DNA of 64,000 nucleotides from Microbacterium sp. SORGH_AS_0969. Its GTDB lineage: Bacteria > Actinomycetota > Actinomycetes > Actinomycetales > Microbacteriaceae. A program made the translations under genes and the position numbers. The first letter of the stretch is position 1; each line of letters starts with the position of its first letter. Positions 28,975-36,957 of this stretch are shown one piece after another. The stretch lies in assembly GCF_030818255.1 (NCBI RefSeq), contig NZ_JAUTAG010000001.1:3162001-3226000 (forward strand). Reading direction: 5' to 3'. A model generated the notes under the pieces. It was given only the letters and a program-made list of their open reading frames with translations, was not told the origin of the DNA and searched no databases.

Positions 28975-28980
28975 GGGGGG
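28975..28980 (+). other. gatA: G6 homopolymer at the gatA frameshift
   Basis: Six consecutive G where the conserved reading needs five. This is the site of the +1 shift. Confidence 0.9.
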
Positions 28981-29713
28981 CGACCGGTGAGGTCCTGAAG
29001 GGCCTGAGAGTGGGCGTCATCCGCGAGCTCGACGACCGCGGCTTCCAGAAGGGCGTGTCGGACTCGTTCCGCGCCTCGCTCGCCGCCATGGAGGCGCAGG
29101 GCGCCGAGATCATCGAGATCAGCGCTCCGCACTTCGAGTACGGCGTCGCCGCGTACTACCTGATCCTCCCCGCCGAGGCATCGAGCAACCTGGCGAAGTT
29201 CGATTCGGTGCGCTTCGGCCTCCGTGTCACCCCGCAGGGTGCACCGACGGTGGAGAACGTCATGGCCGCCACGCGCGACGCCGGCTTCGGTCCCGAGGTC
29301 AAGCGCCGCATCATCCTCGGAACGTACGCGCTCTCGGCCGGCTACTACGACGCCTACTACGGCAGCGCGCAGAAAGTCCGCACGCTCATCCAGCAGGACT
29401 TCGACGCCGCTTTCGCGCAGGTCGACGTCATCGCGACGCCCTCGGCGCCGACCACGGCGTTCCGACTGGGTGAGAAGATCGACGACCCCCTGCAGATGTA
29501 CCTCAACGACATCACCACGATCCCCGCCAACCTCGCGGGCGTCCCGGGTATCTCGATCCCCAGCGGACTGGCCGAAGAAGACGGGCTGCCCGTCGGCATC
29601 CAGTTCCTCGCCCCGGCGCGGGAAGACGCGCGCCTGTACCGCGTCGGCGCGGCGCTCGAGGCGCTGCTCGTCGACCAGTGGGGCGCACCGCTCCTCGACA
29701 AGGCCCCCTCTCT

Positions 29714-29738
29714 CACCCTTCGACAGGCTCAGGGACCG
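29714..29738 (+). repeat. Palindromic element copy A, inside the 3' end of gatA
   Basis: Core TTCGACAGGCTCA at 29719-29731 with flanking CCC and GGGACC. The left arm is only partly preserved (ACCC instead of GGTCCC). It encodes part of the atypical GatA C-terminal tail (LTLRQAQGP). Confidence 0.8.
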
Positions 29739-29755
29739 AAAGCAGGAATGATCTG

Positions 29756-31273
29756 ATGGCGAAAGATGCCCTGATGGACTTCGACGAGGCGCTCGAGATG
29801 TTCGAGCCCGTCCTCGGTTTCGAGGTGCACGTCGAGCTGAACACCGCGACCAAGATGTTCTCGTCCGCGCCGAACCCGGCGAACGAGGCGAACCACGGCG
29901 CCGAGCCGAACACGCTCGTCGCGCCGGTCGACATGGGGCTCCCCGGTGCCCTGCCGGTCGTCAACGCCGAAGCGATCCGTTCGTCGATCAGCCTGGGCCT
30001 CGCCCTCGGCTGCTCGATCGCACCCTCGAGCCGCTTCGCGCGAAAGAACTACTTCTACCCCGACCTCGGCAAGAACTATCAGATCTCGCAGTACGACGAG
30101 CCGATCGCGTTCGAGGGATCGGTCGAGGTCGAGCTCGAAGACGGCACGATCGTCACCGTGCCGATCGAGCGCGCGCACATGGAGGAAGACGCGGGCAAAC
30201 TCACCCACATGGGCGGCGCGACCGGTCGCATCCAGGGCGCCGAGTACTCGCTCGTCGACTACAACCGCGCCGGTGTGCCGCTCGTCGAGATCGTCACCAA
30301 GCCGATCTTCGGTGCGGAGCACTCCGCCCCCGCCCTCGCCAAGGCGTACGTCGCGACGATTCGCGACATCGTTCGCGGTCTCGGCATCTCGGAGGCGCGT
30401 CTGGAGCGCGGAAACCTCCGCTGCGATGCGAACGTGTCGCTGCGGCCGCGCGGCCAGGAAAAGCTCGGCACCCGCACCGAGACGAAGAACGTGAACTCGA
30501 TGCGCTCTGTCGAGCGCGCCGTGCGGTACGAGATCCAGCGCCAGGCCGCGATCCTCGCCAAGGGTGGCACCATCACGCAAGAGACGCGGCACTGGCATGA
30601 AGACACCGGACGTACCTCTCCCGGTCGACCGAAGTCGGATGCCGACGACTACCGCTACTTCCCGGAGCCCGACCTGCTCCCCGTGGTGCCTGCGCCCGAA
30701 CTGATCGAGGAGCTTCGAGCGGCGCTCCCCGAGCCTCCCGCCGCGCGTCGGCGTCGGCTCAAGGCCGAGTGGGGCTTCACCGACCTGGAGTTCCAGGACG
30801 TCGCCAACGGCGGGCTCCTCGACGCGGTGGCCGACACGATCGCCGCAGGGGCCGCCCCCGCGGCCGCGCGCAAGTGGTGGACGGGCGAGATCACCCGCGT
30901 CGCCAACGCGCAGGAGCGCGATGCGGCCGACCTCGTCTCGCCGGCGAACGTCGCGGCCCTTCAAAAGCTCGTGGATGCGGGGACGCTCACTGACAAGCTC
31001 GCCCGTCAGGTGCTCGAAGGCGTCATCGCCGGTGAGGGGACACCCGAAGAGGTCGTCGATGCGCGCGGGCTCGCCGTGGTCTCCGATGACGGTGCGTTGA
31101 TCGCGGCGATCGACGATGCGCTTGCGGCACAGCCCGATGTCCTCGCGAAGATCCGTGATGGCAAGGTGCAGGCCGCCGGCGCTGTCATCGGTGCGGTCAT
31201 GAAGGCGATGAAGGGGCAGGCCGACGCCGCCCGCGTGCGAGAGCTCGTGCTAGAGCGCGCGGCCGCGCAGTAG
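29756..31273 (+). CDS. gatB: Asp/Glu-tRNA amidotransferase subunit B
   Basis: GatB phosphorylates the glutamyl/aspartyl-tRNA and transfers the ammonia supplied by GatA. It has 505 residues. The cradle domain shows [38 protein letters not shown] and [16 protein letters not shown]; the helical/tail domains bind tRNA. ATG at 29756 overlaps the gatA stop (TGATG). A GGATGCC-type hairpin terminates the operon downstream. Confidence 0.96.
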   Translation: MAKDALMDFDEALEMFEPVLGFEVHVELNTATKMFSSAPNPANEANHGAEPNTLVAPVDMGLPGALPVVNAEAIRSSISLGLALGCSIAPSSRFARKNYFYPDLGKNYQISQYDEPIAFEGSVEVELEDGTIVTVPIERAHMEEDAGKLTHMGGATGRIQGAEYSLVDYNRAGVPLVEIVTKPIFGAEHSAPALAKAYVATIRDIVRGLGISEARLERGNLRCDANVSLRPRGQEKLGTRTETKNVNSMRSVERAVRYEIQRQAAILAKGGTITQETRHWHEDTGRTSPGRPKSDADDYRYFPEPDLLPVVPAPELIEELRAALPEPPAARRRRLKAEWGFTDLEFQDVANGGLLDAVADTIAAGAAPAAARKWWTGEITRVANAQERDAADLVSPANVAALQKLVDAGTLTDKLARQVLEGVIAGEGTPEEVVDARGLAVVSDDGALIAAIDDALAAQPDVLAKIRDGKVQAAGAVIGAVMKAMKGQADAARVRELVLERAAAQ

Positions 31274-31290
31274 GACCCCTCGCAGGACCC

Positions 31291-31338
31291 CGGATGCCAC
31301 GATCCCGGCCGCGCACGCGCGGCGGGCCGTGGCATCCG
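31291..31338 (+). terminator. Hairpin terminator after gatB
   Basis: An 11-bp outer stem (31291-31301 with 31328-31338; CGGATGCCACG/CGTGGCATCCG) encloses a second GC-rich stem (GCCGCGC/GCGCGGC). A short T-containing stretch follows. Confidence 0.7.
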
Positions 31339-31409
31339 TCGTTCTCCCGGTGTTGAGGCATCGCCAGCGTGACCGTCTCGATGTCGGAGGCCCGGGAGAG
31401 AATGGACGT

Positions 31410-32666
31410 ATGGGACGCGGGGACGGCACGGGGCGCATCGTCTCGCCCCCCGACGCGGATGACACCGGCACCGGCATCCTGCACGTCGACATGGATGCGT
31501 TCTTCGCCTCGGTCGCTGTGCTCGACGACCCGTCCCTCGCCGGAAAGCCGCTCATCATCGGCGGATCCGAGGGTCGCGGCGTGGTGTCGAGCGCGTCCTA
31601 CGAGGCTCGCCGCTATGGGGTGAAGTCGGCCATGCCGGTCGCTGTCGCGCTGAGACTGTGCCCGACCGCGATCGTCGTCAATCCTCCGTATCACCGGTAC
31701 ACCGAGATGTCGCGGCAGGTCATGGCGATCTTCCACGACGTCACGCCCCTCGTCGAGCCCCTCTCGATCGACGAGGCCTTCCTCGACGTGCGAGGAGCTC
31801 GACGCCTATGGGGGAGTCCGGGGCGGATCGCGCGCGATCTCCGCGCTCGGGTCCAGGCCGAGACCGGACTCACGTGCAGCATCGGCGTCGCCGCGACGAA
31901 GCACGTGGCGAAGATGGCGTCGACGATCTCCAAACCCGACGGGCTGCTCGTCGTCGCGGCGAGTCAGACCGAGGCCTTCCTGCGGCCGCGGTCCGTGCGC
32001 GCCCTCTGGGGAGTGGGCCCCAAGGCGGCCGAGTCTCTCGAGGCGCGCGGCATCCGTCTCGTCTCCGACATCCTGGACGCGCCACGGGCCGTGCTCGAGC
32101 AGGCACTGGGATCGGCGATGGCAGAGCGGGTCTGGCACCTCTCGCGCGGAATCGACGCCCGCGCGGTGCACACGGGGCGCACGGAGAAGAGCATCGGTCA
32201 CGAAGAGACGTTCCACGCCGACATCTCCGACACCCGCACGCTCCACGTCGAGCTGCGCCGTCTCGCGGATCGGGTCGGCGCACGTCTGCGCGCGCAGCAG
32301 TACGAGGCGGGCACCGTGGCCATCAAGGTGCGCTTCAGCGACTTCACCACGGTGAGTCGCTCGCGCACCCTGTCCGAAGCGACCTCCGTCGGTCAACGCA
32401 TCGGCGATGCGGCGATCGAGCTGTTCGACGCGATCGACCGTCGACAAGCGGTGCGACTCGTGGGCGTGCGCGGCGAGAAGCTCGCGCCGGCGACCATGGC
32501 CGCGACCCTGTGGGACGACGACGCCGAATGGCGCCGTGTCGAGGGCACGCTCGACAGCGCCGTCGCCCGTTTCGGTCGCGGCGCCGTGACCCGCGGCTCG
32601 TTGCTCGGCCCCACCCGCGGCGGCGGGGCACTCCCGACCAACCCCCGCCCGACGTACGACCACTGA
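31410..32666 (+). CDS. dinB: DNA polymerase IV (Y family)
   Basis: An error-prone translesion polymerase of 418 residues. The palm has VDMDAFFASV and SIDEAFLDV with the catalytic acidic residues; YEARRYGVKSAMP and the HhH region WGVGPKAAESLEARGI are conserved. A canonical clamp-binding pentapeptide is not obvious at the C-terminus. ATG at 31410 follows GAGAAT by 6 nt, a weaker form of the local -10 pattern. I see no SOS box upstream, so damage induction is not supported by the sequence. Confidence 0.93.
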   Translation: MGRGDGTGRIVSPPDADDTGTGILHVDMDAFFASVAVLDDPSLAGKPLIIGGSEGRGVVSSASYEARRYGVKSAMPVAVALRLCPTAIVVNPPYHRYTEMSRQVMAIFHDVTPLVEPLSIDEAFLDVRGARRLWGSPGRIARDLRARVQAETGLTCSIGVAATKHVAKMASTISKPDGLLVVAASQTEAFLRPRSVRALWGVGPKAAESLEARGIRLVSDILDAPRAVLEQALGSAMAERVWHLSRGIDARAVHTGRTEKSIGHEETFHADISDTRTLHVELRRLADRVGARLRAQQYEAGTVAIKVRFSDFTTVSRSRTLSEATSVGQRIGDAAIELFDAIDRRQAVRLVGVRGEKLAPATMAATLWDDDAEWRRVEGTLDSAVARFGRGAVTRGSLLGPTRGGGALPTNPRPTYDH

Positions 32667-32717
32667 CACGGTCCGCGCGACGGCGCAACACCCCTGGGCT
32701 CCGATGGACGTCGCGGG

Positions 32718-32729
32718 TACGGTGGGGAC
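32718..32729 (+). promoter_or_regulatory. Putative leaderless promoter of the GerW-like gene
   Basis: TACGGT at 32718-32723 is followed by 6 nt and the ATG at 32730. Confidence 0.45.
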
Positions 32730-33050
32730 ATGCCCAACATCGCATTGGAACTCGGCAAGCAGTCCACCAACTTCGGCGTCACGGCCGCGTACGGCGAGCA
32801 GCAGGACGTCGACGGCGTCCGTATCGTCCCGGTCGCGCTCACGTGGGCCGGTTTCGGCGGCGGATCCGATGAGCAGGGCAACGGCGGCGGTGGCGGTGGC
32901 GGCTACACCCTGCCGCTCGGCGCGTACATCCGTCGCGGCGACGACCTCCGCTTCGACCCGAACATCGTGTCGCTGCTCGCCGTCGCCGTTCCGTTCGTGT
33001 GGGTCGCGGGTCGCGCGCTCAGCCGTGTCATCCGCGCCCTCAAGAAGTAA
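32730..33050 (+). CDS. GerW/YtfJ-like small protein
   Basis: A 106-residue protein. The segment VRIVPVALTWAGFGGG followed by a Gly-rich loop and TLPLGAYI resembles the GerW (YtfJ) core. In Bacillus, GerW has a role in spore germination; this organism is not expected to sporulate, so the function must differ. The C-terminus has a hydrophobic stretch (VSLLAVAVPFVWVAG) and basic end RALKK, which suggests membrane association. It overlaps the downstream P-loop gene. Confidence 0.65.
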   Translation: MPNIALELGKQSTNFGVTAAYGEQQDVDGVRIVPVALTWAGFGGGSDEQGNGGGGGGGYTLPLGAYIRRGDDLRFDPNIVSLLAVAVPFVWVAGRALSRVIRALKK

Positions 33051-33618
33051 CGCGGACGACGTCGACGAGGCTCTCGCCGCGGCCACGTCCGCGGTGTTCG
33101 AGCGCGTGCGCGCGGTCGCCGCAACCAACCCGGTGATCGTCATCGATGGGCGCAGCGGAGCAGGGAAGAGCTCTCTCGCACGCCGTCTCGTCTCGGCCTG
33201 GCCGCTGAGAGGACGCGTGCAGCTCGTCGCGCTCGACGATGTCTATCCCGGTTGGGACGGTCTCGCCGCCGGCTCGACGTACGCGTGCGAGATGATCTTG
33301 ACCCCGCACGCGAAAGGCGCTGTGGGGGTGTGGCAACGCTGGAACTGGGATGCCGGCGAGCGTGCGGAAGCCTACGCCGTCGATCCGTCCCTCCCGCTCG
33401 TCGTCGAAGGAGCGGGCGCTTTGACGCCGGAGACCGCGCGATTGGCGGACGTCGCCGTGTGGGTCGATGCGCCGTCGCCCTCGCGTAAACATCGAGCTCT
33501 CGAGCGAGACGGCGATACGTATCGTCCGCACTGGGAGCGTTGGGCGGCGCAAGAGGACCGGCACATCGAGCAGAACGGCCCGGTGTCGCTCGCGACCCTG
33601 TTCGTGCGGGTGCCGTAA
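33025..33618 (+). CDS. P-loop kinase, uridine-kinase-like
   Basis: A 197-residue P-loop protein with Walker A GRSGAGKSSLARRL and a VALDDVYPGWDGL motif typical of the uridine kinase/phosphoribulokinase superfamily. VVEGAGAL and the aspartate VWVDAP fit a nucleoside or small-molecule kinase. The substrate is not determined. The start is uncertain: GTG at 33025 overlaps the upstream gene by 26 nt, and GTG at 33094 gives a shorter protein that still contains the P-loop. Confidence 0.75.
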   Translation: MSSAPSRSNADDVDEALAAATSAVFERVRAVAATNPVIVIDGRSGAGKSSLARRLVSAWPLRGRVQLVALDDVYPGWDGLAAGSTYACEMILTPHAKGAVGVWQRWNWDAGERAEAYAVDPSLPLVVEGAGALTPETARLADVAVWVDAPSPSRKHRALERDGDTYRPHWERWAAQEDRHIEQNGPVSLATLFVRVP

Positions 33619-33669
33619 ACCGGACGCGCTGACCCCGACGTTTGCAAGCGCTTGGACAGTGGCGCGTCC

Positions 33670-33694
33670 GGTGGCTTCGACGAGCTCAGCCACC
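33670..33694 (+). repeat. Palindromic element copy B
   Basis: Six-base arms GGTGGC and GCCACC flank the 13-base core TTCGACGAGCTCA. The arms pair perfectly. Confidence 0.85.
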
Positions 33695-33711
33695 TCGGTA
33701 ATGTCGCGTCC

Positions 33712-33736
33712 GGAAGCTTCGACGAACTCAGCCACC
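33712..33736 (+). repeat. Palindromic element copy C (decayed left arm)
   Basis: Core TTCGACGAACTCA with right arm GCCACC; the left arm reads GGAAGC and pairs only in part. Confidence 0.75.
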
Positions 33737-33766
33737 CGGGCTGACGCCCCGGTGTCTGAGTCGTCA

Positions 33767-33791
33767 GGTCCCTGAGCTCGTCGGAGGGACC
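33767..33791 (+). repeat. Palindromic element copy D (inverted)
   Basis: Arms GGTCCC and GGGACC flank TGAGCTCGTCGGA, the core in reverse orientation with one change. The arm sequence differs from copy B but still pairs perfectly. The three copies fill most of the 190-bp spacer between convergent genes. Confidence 0.85.
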
Positions 33792-33808
33792 GGGTCGCGC
33801 GACGACGC

Positions 33809-34288
33809 TCAGCGGCGGTCGAGTGCGGTGACGAGACCGTCGAGGCGATAGCCGATCCAGTCGTAGATCCCGAAGCGCGGATCATCGGGCTGATGATCGT
33901 CTTCGCTGTGGATGCCGAGGCGTGTCGCCATCACGAGACGCACCGCCGACAGGGTCCGCATCCACGACAGGGCCTCGTCTTCGCCGAGAGCGATGGTCAG
34001 GGTGGCATCCGGGTCGCCGTGGTCATGCGCCCCGCCGTCCATGCCGAGGGTGCGGAGGACGACCTCCGCGTCGGCGGCACGTCGACCGAGCAGGTCGTCG
34101 CCGGTCAGCCGACGGAACTCCCGTGTCGCTTCCTCATCATCGGGATACGCATCCGGCAGAAGGCGTGCGACGGCAGGGTCGTCACTGCGCTGCGTGTCCG
34201 TCACGACGTCACGGAACTGCCCGACGATGCCGGCGAGGTGAAGGGCCTCGAGACCGCTGATCTCGAGGACGACGATCTTGTCGCTCAC
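33809..34288 (-). CDS. DUF2017 family protein
   Basis: A 159-residue soluble acidic protein of the actinobacterial DUF2017 family, usually encoded beside clpS. It begins VSDKIVVLEISGLEALHLAGIVGQF and contains the conserved FRRLTGDDLLGRRAADAEVV and C-terminal IYDWIGYRLDGL. Function is unknown. It is the last gene of a three-gene minus-strand operon, and its GTG overlaps the clpS stop (GTGA). The conserved neighbourhood suggests a link to the N-degron/ClpCP pathway. Confidence 0.85.
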   Translation of the reverse strand: MSDKIVVLEISGLEALHLAGIVGQFRDVVTDTQRSDDPAVARLLPDAYPDDEEATREFRRLTGDDLLGRRAADAEVVLRTLGMDGGAHDHGDPDATLTIALGEDEALSWMRTLSAVRLVMATRLGIHSEDDHQPDDPRFGIYDWIGYRLDGLVTALDRR

Positions 34289-34584
34289 GCGGGTTCCTTC
34301 CGAACTGTCGCCCACAGGCCGTAATCGTGCATCGCGTGCGCGTGCGCTTCCATCACCTCGCGCGGGCCGCGGGCAACGACCGCGTGACCGTCGTTGTGGA
34401 CGGCGAGCATGAGCCGCTCGGCCGTCGCGGCGTCGAAGCCGAAGTAGGTGCGGAACACGTGGCTGACATAGCTCATGAGGTTCACGGGGTCGTTCCACAC
34501 CACCGTCTGCCACGACGAGGGCGGAACGGCAGTGAGCTCGGTGGCGTCGACGAGGTCGAGATCGGGGGTGGCCACCGTCGGCAT
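34285..34584 (-). CDS. clpS: ATP-dependent Clp protease adaptor ClpS
   Basis: ClpS recognises N-degron substrates and delivers them to ClpAP or ClpCP. The 99 residues contain WQTVVWNDPVNLMSYVSHVFRTYFG, whose NDPVNLM segment forms the residue-binding pocket, and MLAVHNDGHAVVARG. A disordered N-terminus (~1-25) precedes the fold, as usual. ATG overlaps the upstream stop (TGATG). Confidence 0.95.
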   Translation of the reverse strand: MPTVATPDLDLVDATELTAVPPSSWQTVVWNDPVNLMSYVSHVFRTYFGFDAATAERLMLAVHNDGHAVVARGPREVMEAHAHAMHDYGLWATVRKEPA

Positions 34585-34961
34585 CACGCCCACCCCAATT
34601 CGTGCAGGCGTGCGTCGTCGATGCCGTAGAAGTGGGCGATCTCGTGGACCAGGGTCGTGTGGATCTCGTCGCGGAGCTCCTGCTCGTCGGAGCAGGCTGC
34701 GAGGTGCGGCTCGCGGTAGAGGATGATGCGGTCGGGAAGCTCGCCTACGCCGTATCGGTCGCGCTCCGTCAACGCCCAACCGTCATACAGCCCGAGAAGA
34801 TCGAGCGATCCGTCCTCAGGCCGGTCTTCCACGACGAACACGACGTTGTCCAAGCCCTCGACCATGTCGTCGGGGAGCTGGTCGAGCTCGTTGACGACCA
34901 ACGCCTCGAACTGTTCGGCGTCGAGACGGAGCGCGACGCCGGAACCCGCGTCTTCGCTCAT
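34584..34961 (-). CDS. Zincin-like metallopeptidase family protein
   Basis: A 125-residue cytoplasmic protein with the motif HEIAHFYGID, that is HExxHxxGxxD, the metzincin-type zinc site. Similar small 'metallopeptidase family' proteins are widespread in actinobacteria and lie next to clpS. Proteolytic activity is not proven for the family. The sequence upstream of the motif (LPDRIILYREPHL) is typical. ATG at 34961 has CAGGAG upstream. First gene of the operon with clpS and DUF2017. Confidence 0.87.
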   Translation of the reverse strand: MSEDAGSGVALRLDAEQFEALVVNELDQLPDDMVEGLDNVVFVVEDRPEDGSLDLLGLYDGWALTERDRYGVGELPDRIILYREPHLAACSDEQELRDEIHTTLVHEIAHFYGIDDARLHELGWA

Positions 34962-35026
34962 GTCATCTCCTGAAAGTCGCCGCTCGGGCAATTCTACGGT
35001 CGATCGGCTCGAGCCCCGACGAAAGA

Positions 35027-35059
35027 CGAAGGCCCGTCGAGGTTCTCGACGGGCCTTCG
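35027..35059 (-). terminator. Terminator after tRNA-His
   Basis: A 15-bp perfect stem (35027-35041 with 35045-35059), 3-nt loop, followed on the minus strand by a T-rich TCTTTC. It ends the tRNA-His transcript. Confidence 0.8.
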
Positions 35060-35065
35060 GGGGAG

Positions 35066-35142
35066 TGGGGTGGCTAACGGGACTTGAACCCGCGACCCCC
35101 GCGACCACAACGCGGTGCTCTACCAACTGAGCTATAGCCACC
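35066..35142 (-). tRNA. tRNA-His (GTG)
   Basis: Acceptor GTGGCTA/TAGCCAC, the extra G at -1 paired with C73, anticodon loop TTGTGGT (anticodon GTG), and a normal T arm. CCA is encoded at the 3' end (35068-35066). Confidence 0.96.
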
Positions 35143-35177
35143 ATGTGTCTGCCGCAGCGGACAACTGAACAATTATG

Positions 35178-35804
35178 TCACACGTGGTGAGCGAACGACG
35201 ACACGGCCGAGGACGCGATCGTCTTCGCCTCGTCGCTCGTGGGACCTGGCTGAGGGACGAACACGGCCTCGCGATAGTAGGCGAGCTCACGGATGGACTC
35301 GAGGATGTCGGCGAGCGCCCGGTGTCCGCCGTTCTTCGCCGGTGCGTGGATGTACGCCCGCGGATACCACCGGCGGGACAGCTCTTTGATGCTCGAGACG
35401 TCGACGTTTCGATAGTGCAGCCAGCGATCGACGCGCGGCATGTACTTGGCCAGGAACATGCGGTCGGTGCCGATGGTGTTGCCCGCGAGGGGGGCCTTTC
35501 CCTCGACCGGCGCGAACCGCTGGATGTACTCCAACGCCTGGAACTCGGCATCCGCGAGGCTCACCCCGTGGGGGATCTCTTCGAGGAGTCCGGACGAACG
35601 GTGCATCTCGGTGACGAACTCGCCCATGTTCTCCATCGCCGAAGCGTCGGGCTTGATCACGATGTGGAAGCCGGGGTCGAGCACGTTGAGCTCGAAGTCG
35701 GTGACGACGACGGCGATCTCGACCAGCTCATCGACCGCGAGGTCGAGGCCCGTCATCTCGCAGTCGATCCAGACGAGCCGGTCATTCGTGGAGGCGCCTA
35801 CCAT
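35178..35804 (-). CDS. orn: Oligoribonuclease
   Basis: Orn is the 3'-5' exonuclease that degrades di- and oligoribonucleotides. It has 208 residues. DEDDh residues: D14 and E16 in WIDCEMTGL, the middle Asp in TIGTDRMFLAKYMP, and HRALADI near the C-terminus with the His/Asp pair. The C-terminal ~25 residues extend beyond the E. coli enzyme. ATG at 35804 follows TAGACT-GGAGGG. It sits between two tRNA genes on the same strand. Confidence 0.95.
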   Translation of the reverse strand: MVGASTNDRLVWIDCEMTGLDLAVDELVEIAVVVTDFELNVLDPGFHIVIKPDASAMENMGEFVTEMHRSSGLLEEIPHGVSLADAEFQALEYIQRFAPVEGKAPLAGNTIGTDRMFLAKYMPRVDRWLHYRNVDVSSIKELSRRWYPRAYIHAPAKNGGHRALADILESIRELAYYREAVFVPQPGPTSDEAKTIASSAVSSFAHHV

Positions 35805-35816
35805 CCCTCCAGTCTA
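35805..35816 (-). promoter_or_regulatory. Putative leaderless promoter of orn
   Basis: On the minus strand TAGACT (35816-35811) precedes the ATG at 35804 by 6 nt. The spacer GGAGGG also looks like a ribosome binding site but abuts the start. Confidence 0.5.
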
Positions 35817-35843
35817 GTGAGGGGGTCCGACACCGGAGCCGAG

Positions 35844-35916
35844 TCCCCCAGACACGATTCGAACGTGTGACCGGCGGATTAGAAGGCCGCTGCTCTATCC
35901 ACTGAGCTACTGGGGG
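35844..35916 (-). tRNA. tRNA-Arg (TCT)
   Basis: Acceptor CCCCCAG/CTGGGGG, anticodon loop CTTCTAA (anticodon TCT), T arm with GTTCGAATC, discriminator A. CCA is not encoded. A TATCCT hexamer (35931-35926) 9 nt upstream on the minus strand could be its -10. Confidence 0.95.
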
Positions 35917-36030
35917 TCGTGCACCAGGATATCTCCGCCGTCCGGCCCCATCGCACCGACTTGCGTCGATGCCCTGGCCGCGGGCGGCGGACAGAGGTAC
36001 TCTGCCGCCATCGAGAGCAAAGGAGCACTC

Positions 36031-36240
36031 ATGTCCGAAACGGTGACGCGACGCCTCTGGGTCGCATACGGGCCCGCGGGTGTCGTCGGCAAGATCCAGA
36101 AGGATGCCGATGGCTACGGCGTGCATATGGCGGGGAAGGACGAGCCGCTGGGCGTCTACCCCACGATGGAGATCGCGAAGAACGCTCTGCACTCGCACCT
36201 GAAGCCCGGCAGCGACCGGCCAGAGTTCCGCGAGCACTGA
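36031..36240 (+). CDS. Small conserved hypothetical protein
   Basis: A 69-residue protein without cysteines or membrane segments (MSETVTRRLWVAYGP at the start, then GKIQKDADGYGVHMAGKD). Codon use and a GGAG ribosome binding site at 36020-36023 support it as a real gene. I recognise no domain. It stands alone between tRNA-Arg and the YczE-type gene. Confidence 0.6.
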   Translation: MSETVTRRLWVAYGPAGVVGKIQKDADGYGVHMAGKDEPLGVYPTMEIAKNALHSHLKPGSDRPEFREH

Positions 36241-36296
36241 GCGCGGGAGACTCCCGCTCCACCTGTGACGTCCCCGTGTACGCGTGCGCGGGGACG

Positions 36297-36896
36297 TCAC
36301 GCATGTACGGGCGCGAGGACCTTGTCGCGCGTGGCCAGCAGAGGCAGGGCCACGTGGACCAGTGGCCCGATGCCGAGGGCGAAGACCACGGTTCCGATCC
36401 CCACGGTGCCGCCGAGGATCCATCCGAGGACGAGCACGGTTCCCTCGACACCGAGCCGACAGGCCCAGATCGGCCAGCCGAAGCGCGCGTGGAGACCTGT
36501 CATGAGCCCGTCGCGCGGGCCGGGACCGAAGCGGGCGCCGATATAGAGACCGGATGCCGCCGCCACGACGACGACACCTGCCACGAGCATGAGTGCTTGG
36601 AGCCACCACGCGTCGGGGTGCGGGAGGAATCCCAGAGCGATCTGCATACTCGTGCCGACCAGCAGGATGTTGGCGACCGTACCGACCCCGGGCTTCTGGC
36701 GCAGGGGGATCCACAGGAGGAGAACGCCGAGTCCCACGATGTTGGTGATCCATCCGACGCCGATTCCGGTGACGCGCGAGAGTCCCTCCGCGAAGACCGT
36801 CCAGGGGTCGACCCCGAGCCCGGCTGCGACCGTGAGCGCACAGCCGAAGCCATAGGCGATCAGGCCGATGAGAAGACGAAGAATGCGCTCGGACAT
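36297..36896 (-). CDS. YczE/YitT-type membrane protein
   Basis: A 199-residue integral membrane protein with five or six hydrophobic segments. GLIAYGFGCALTVAAGLGVDPWTVFAEGLS and FGPGPRDGLMTGLH match the YczE group. In several bacteria a yczE gene is paired divergently with a MocR-type regulator yczR, the same layout as here. The transported substrate is unknown. The ATG at 36896 is chosen over a TTG at 36908. TTGGAT lies 6 nt upstream of it on the minus strand. Confidence 0.85.
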   Translation of the reverse strand: MSERILRLLIGLIAYGFGCALTVAAGLGVDPWTVFAEGLSRVTGIGVGWITNIVGLGVLLLWIPLRQKPGVGTVANILLVGTSMQIALGFLPHPDAWWLQALMLVAGVVVVAAASGLYIGARFGPGPRDGLMTGLHARFGWPIWACRLGVEGTVLVLGWILGGTVGIGTVVFALGIGPLVHVALPLLATRDKVLAPVHA

Positions 36897-36904
36897 GAGG
36901 AAAT

Positions 36905-36941
36905 CCAATCAGGGAATTGGCTTTTGCGCGTAATGCCAATT
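36905..36941 (+). promoter_or_regulatory. Putative YczR operator between the divergent genes
   Basis: Three ATTGG/CCAAT half sites: CCAAT at 36905-36909, AATTGGC at 36915-36921 and GCCAATT at 36935-36941. The last two form an inverted repeat with a 13-nt spacer. They overlap the predicted -10 regions of both genes, fitting control by the MocR-type regulator. Confidence 0.55.
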
Positions 36942-36945
36942 CGTC

Positions 36946-36957
36946 TATCGTGGCCTC
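36946..36957 (+). promoter_or_regulatory. Putative leaderless promoter of the YczR-like gene
   Basis: TATCGT at 36946-36951 is followed by 6 nt and the ATG at 36958. Confidence 0.5.

Larger units (their letters stand above)
28214..29756 (+). pseudogene. gatA: gatA with a +1 frameshift: Asp/Glu-tRNA amidotransferase subunit A
   Basis: GatA is the amidase subunit that releases ammonia from glutamine. K79, cis-Ser S154 and nucleophile S178 of the amidase-signature triad are intact. The frame runs from 28214 and stops at 28990. The rest of the protein continues one frame over to 29756. The break is in a G6 run (28975-28980): removing one G joins ..AAREG to [12 protein letters not shown], exactly as the family reads. 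The total of 1543 nt is 3n+1. The C-terminus runs through a 25-bp palindromic element (29714-29738 region) that adds a non-conserved tail. The subunit is expected to be essential, so sequencing error or slippage is as likely as true loss. Confidence 0.93.

Noticed and set aside
31274..31409. SOS control of dinB
   Set aside because: No GAAC-N4-GTTC-like box is visible upstream of the gene.
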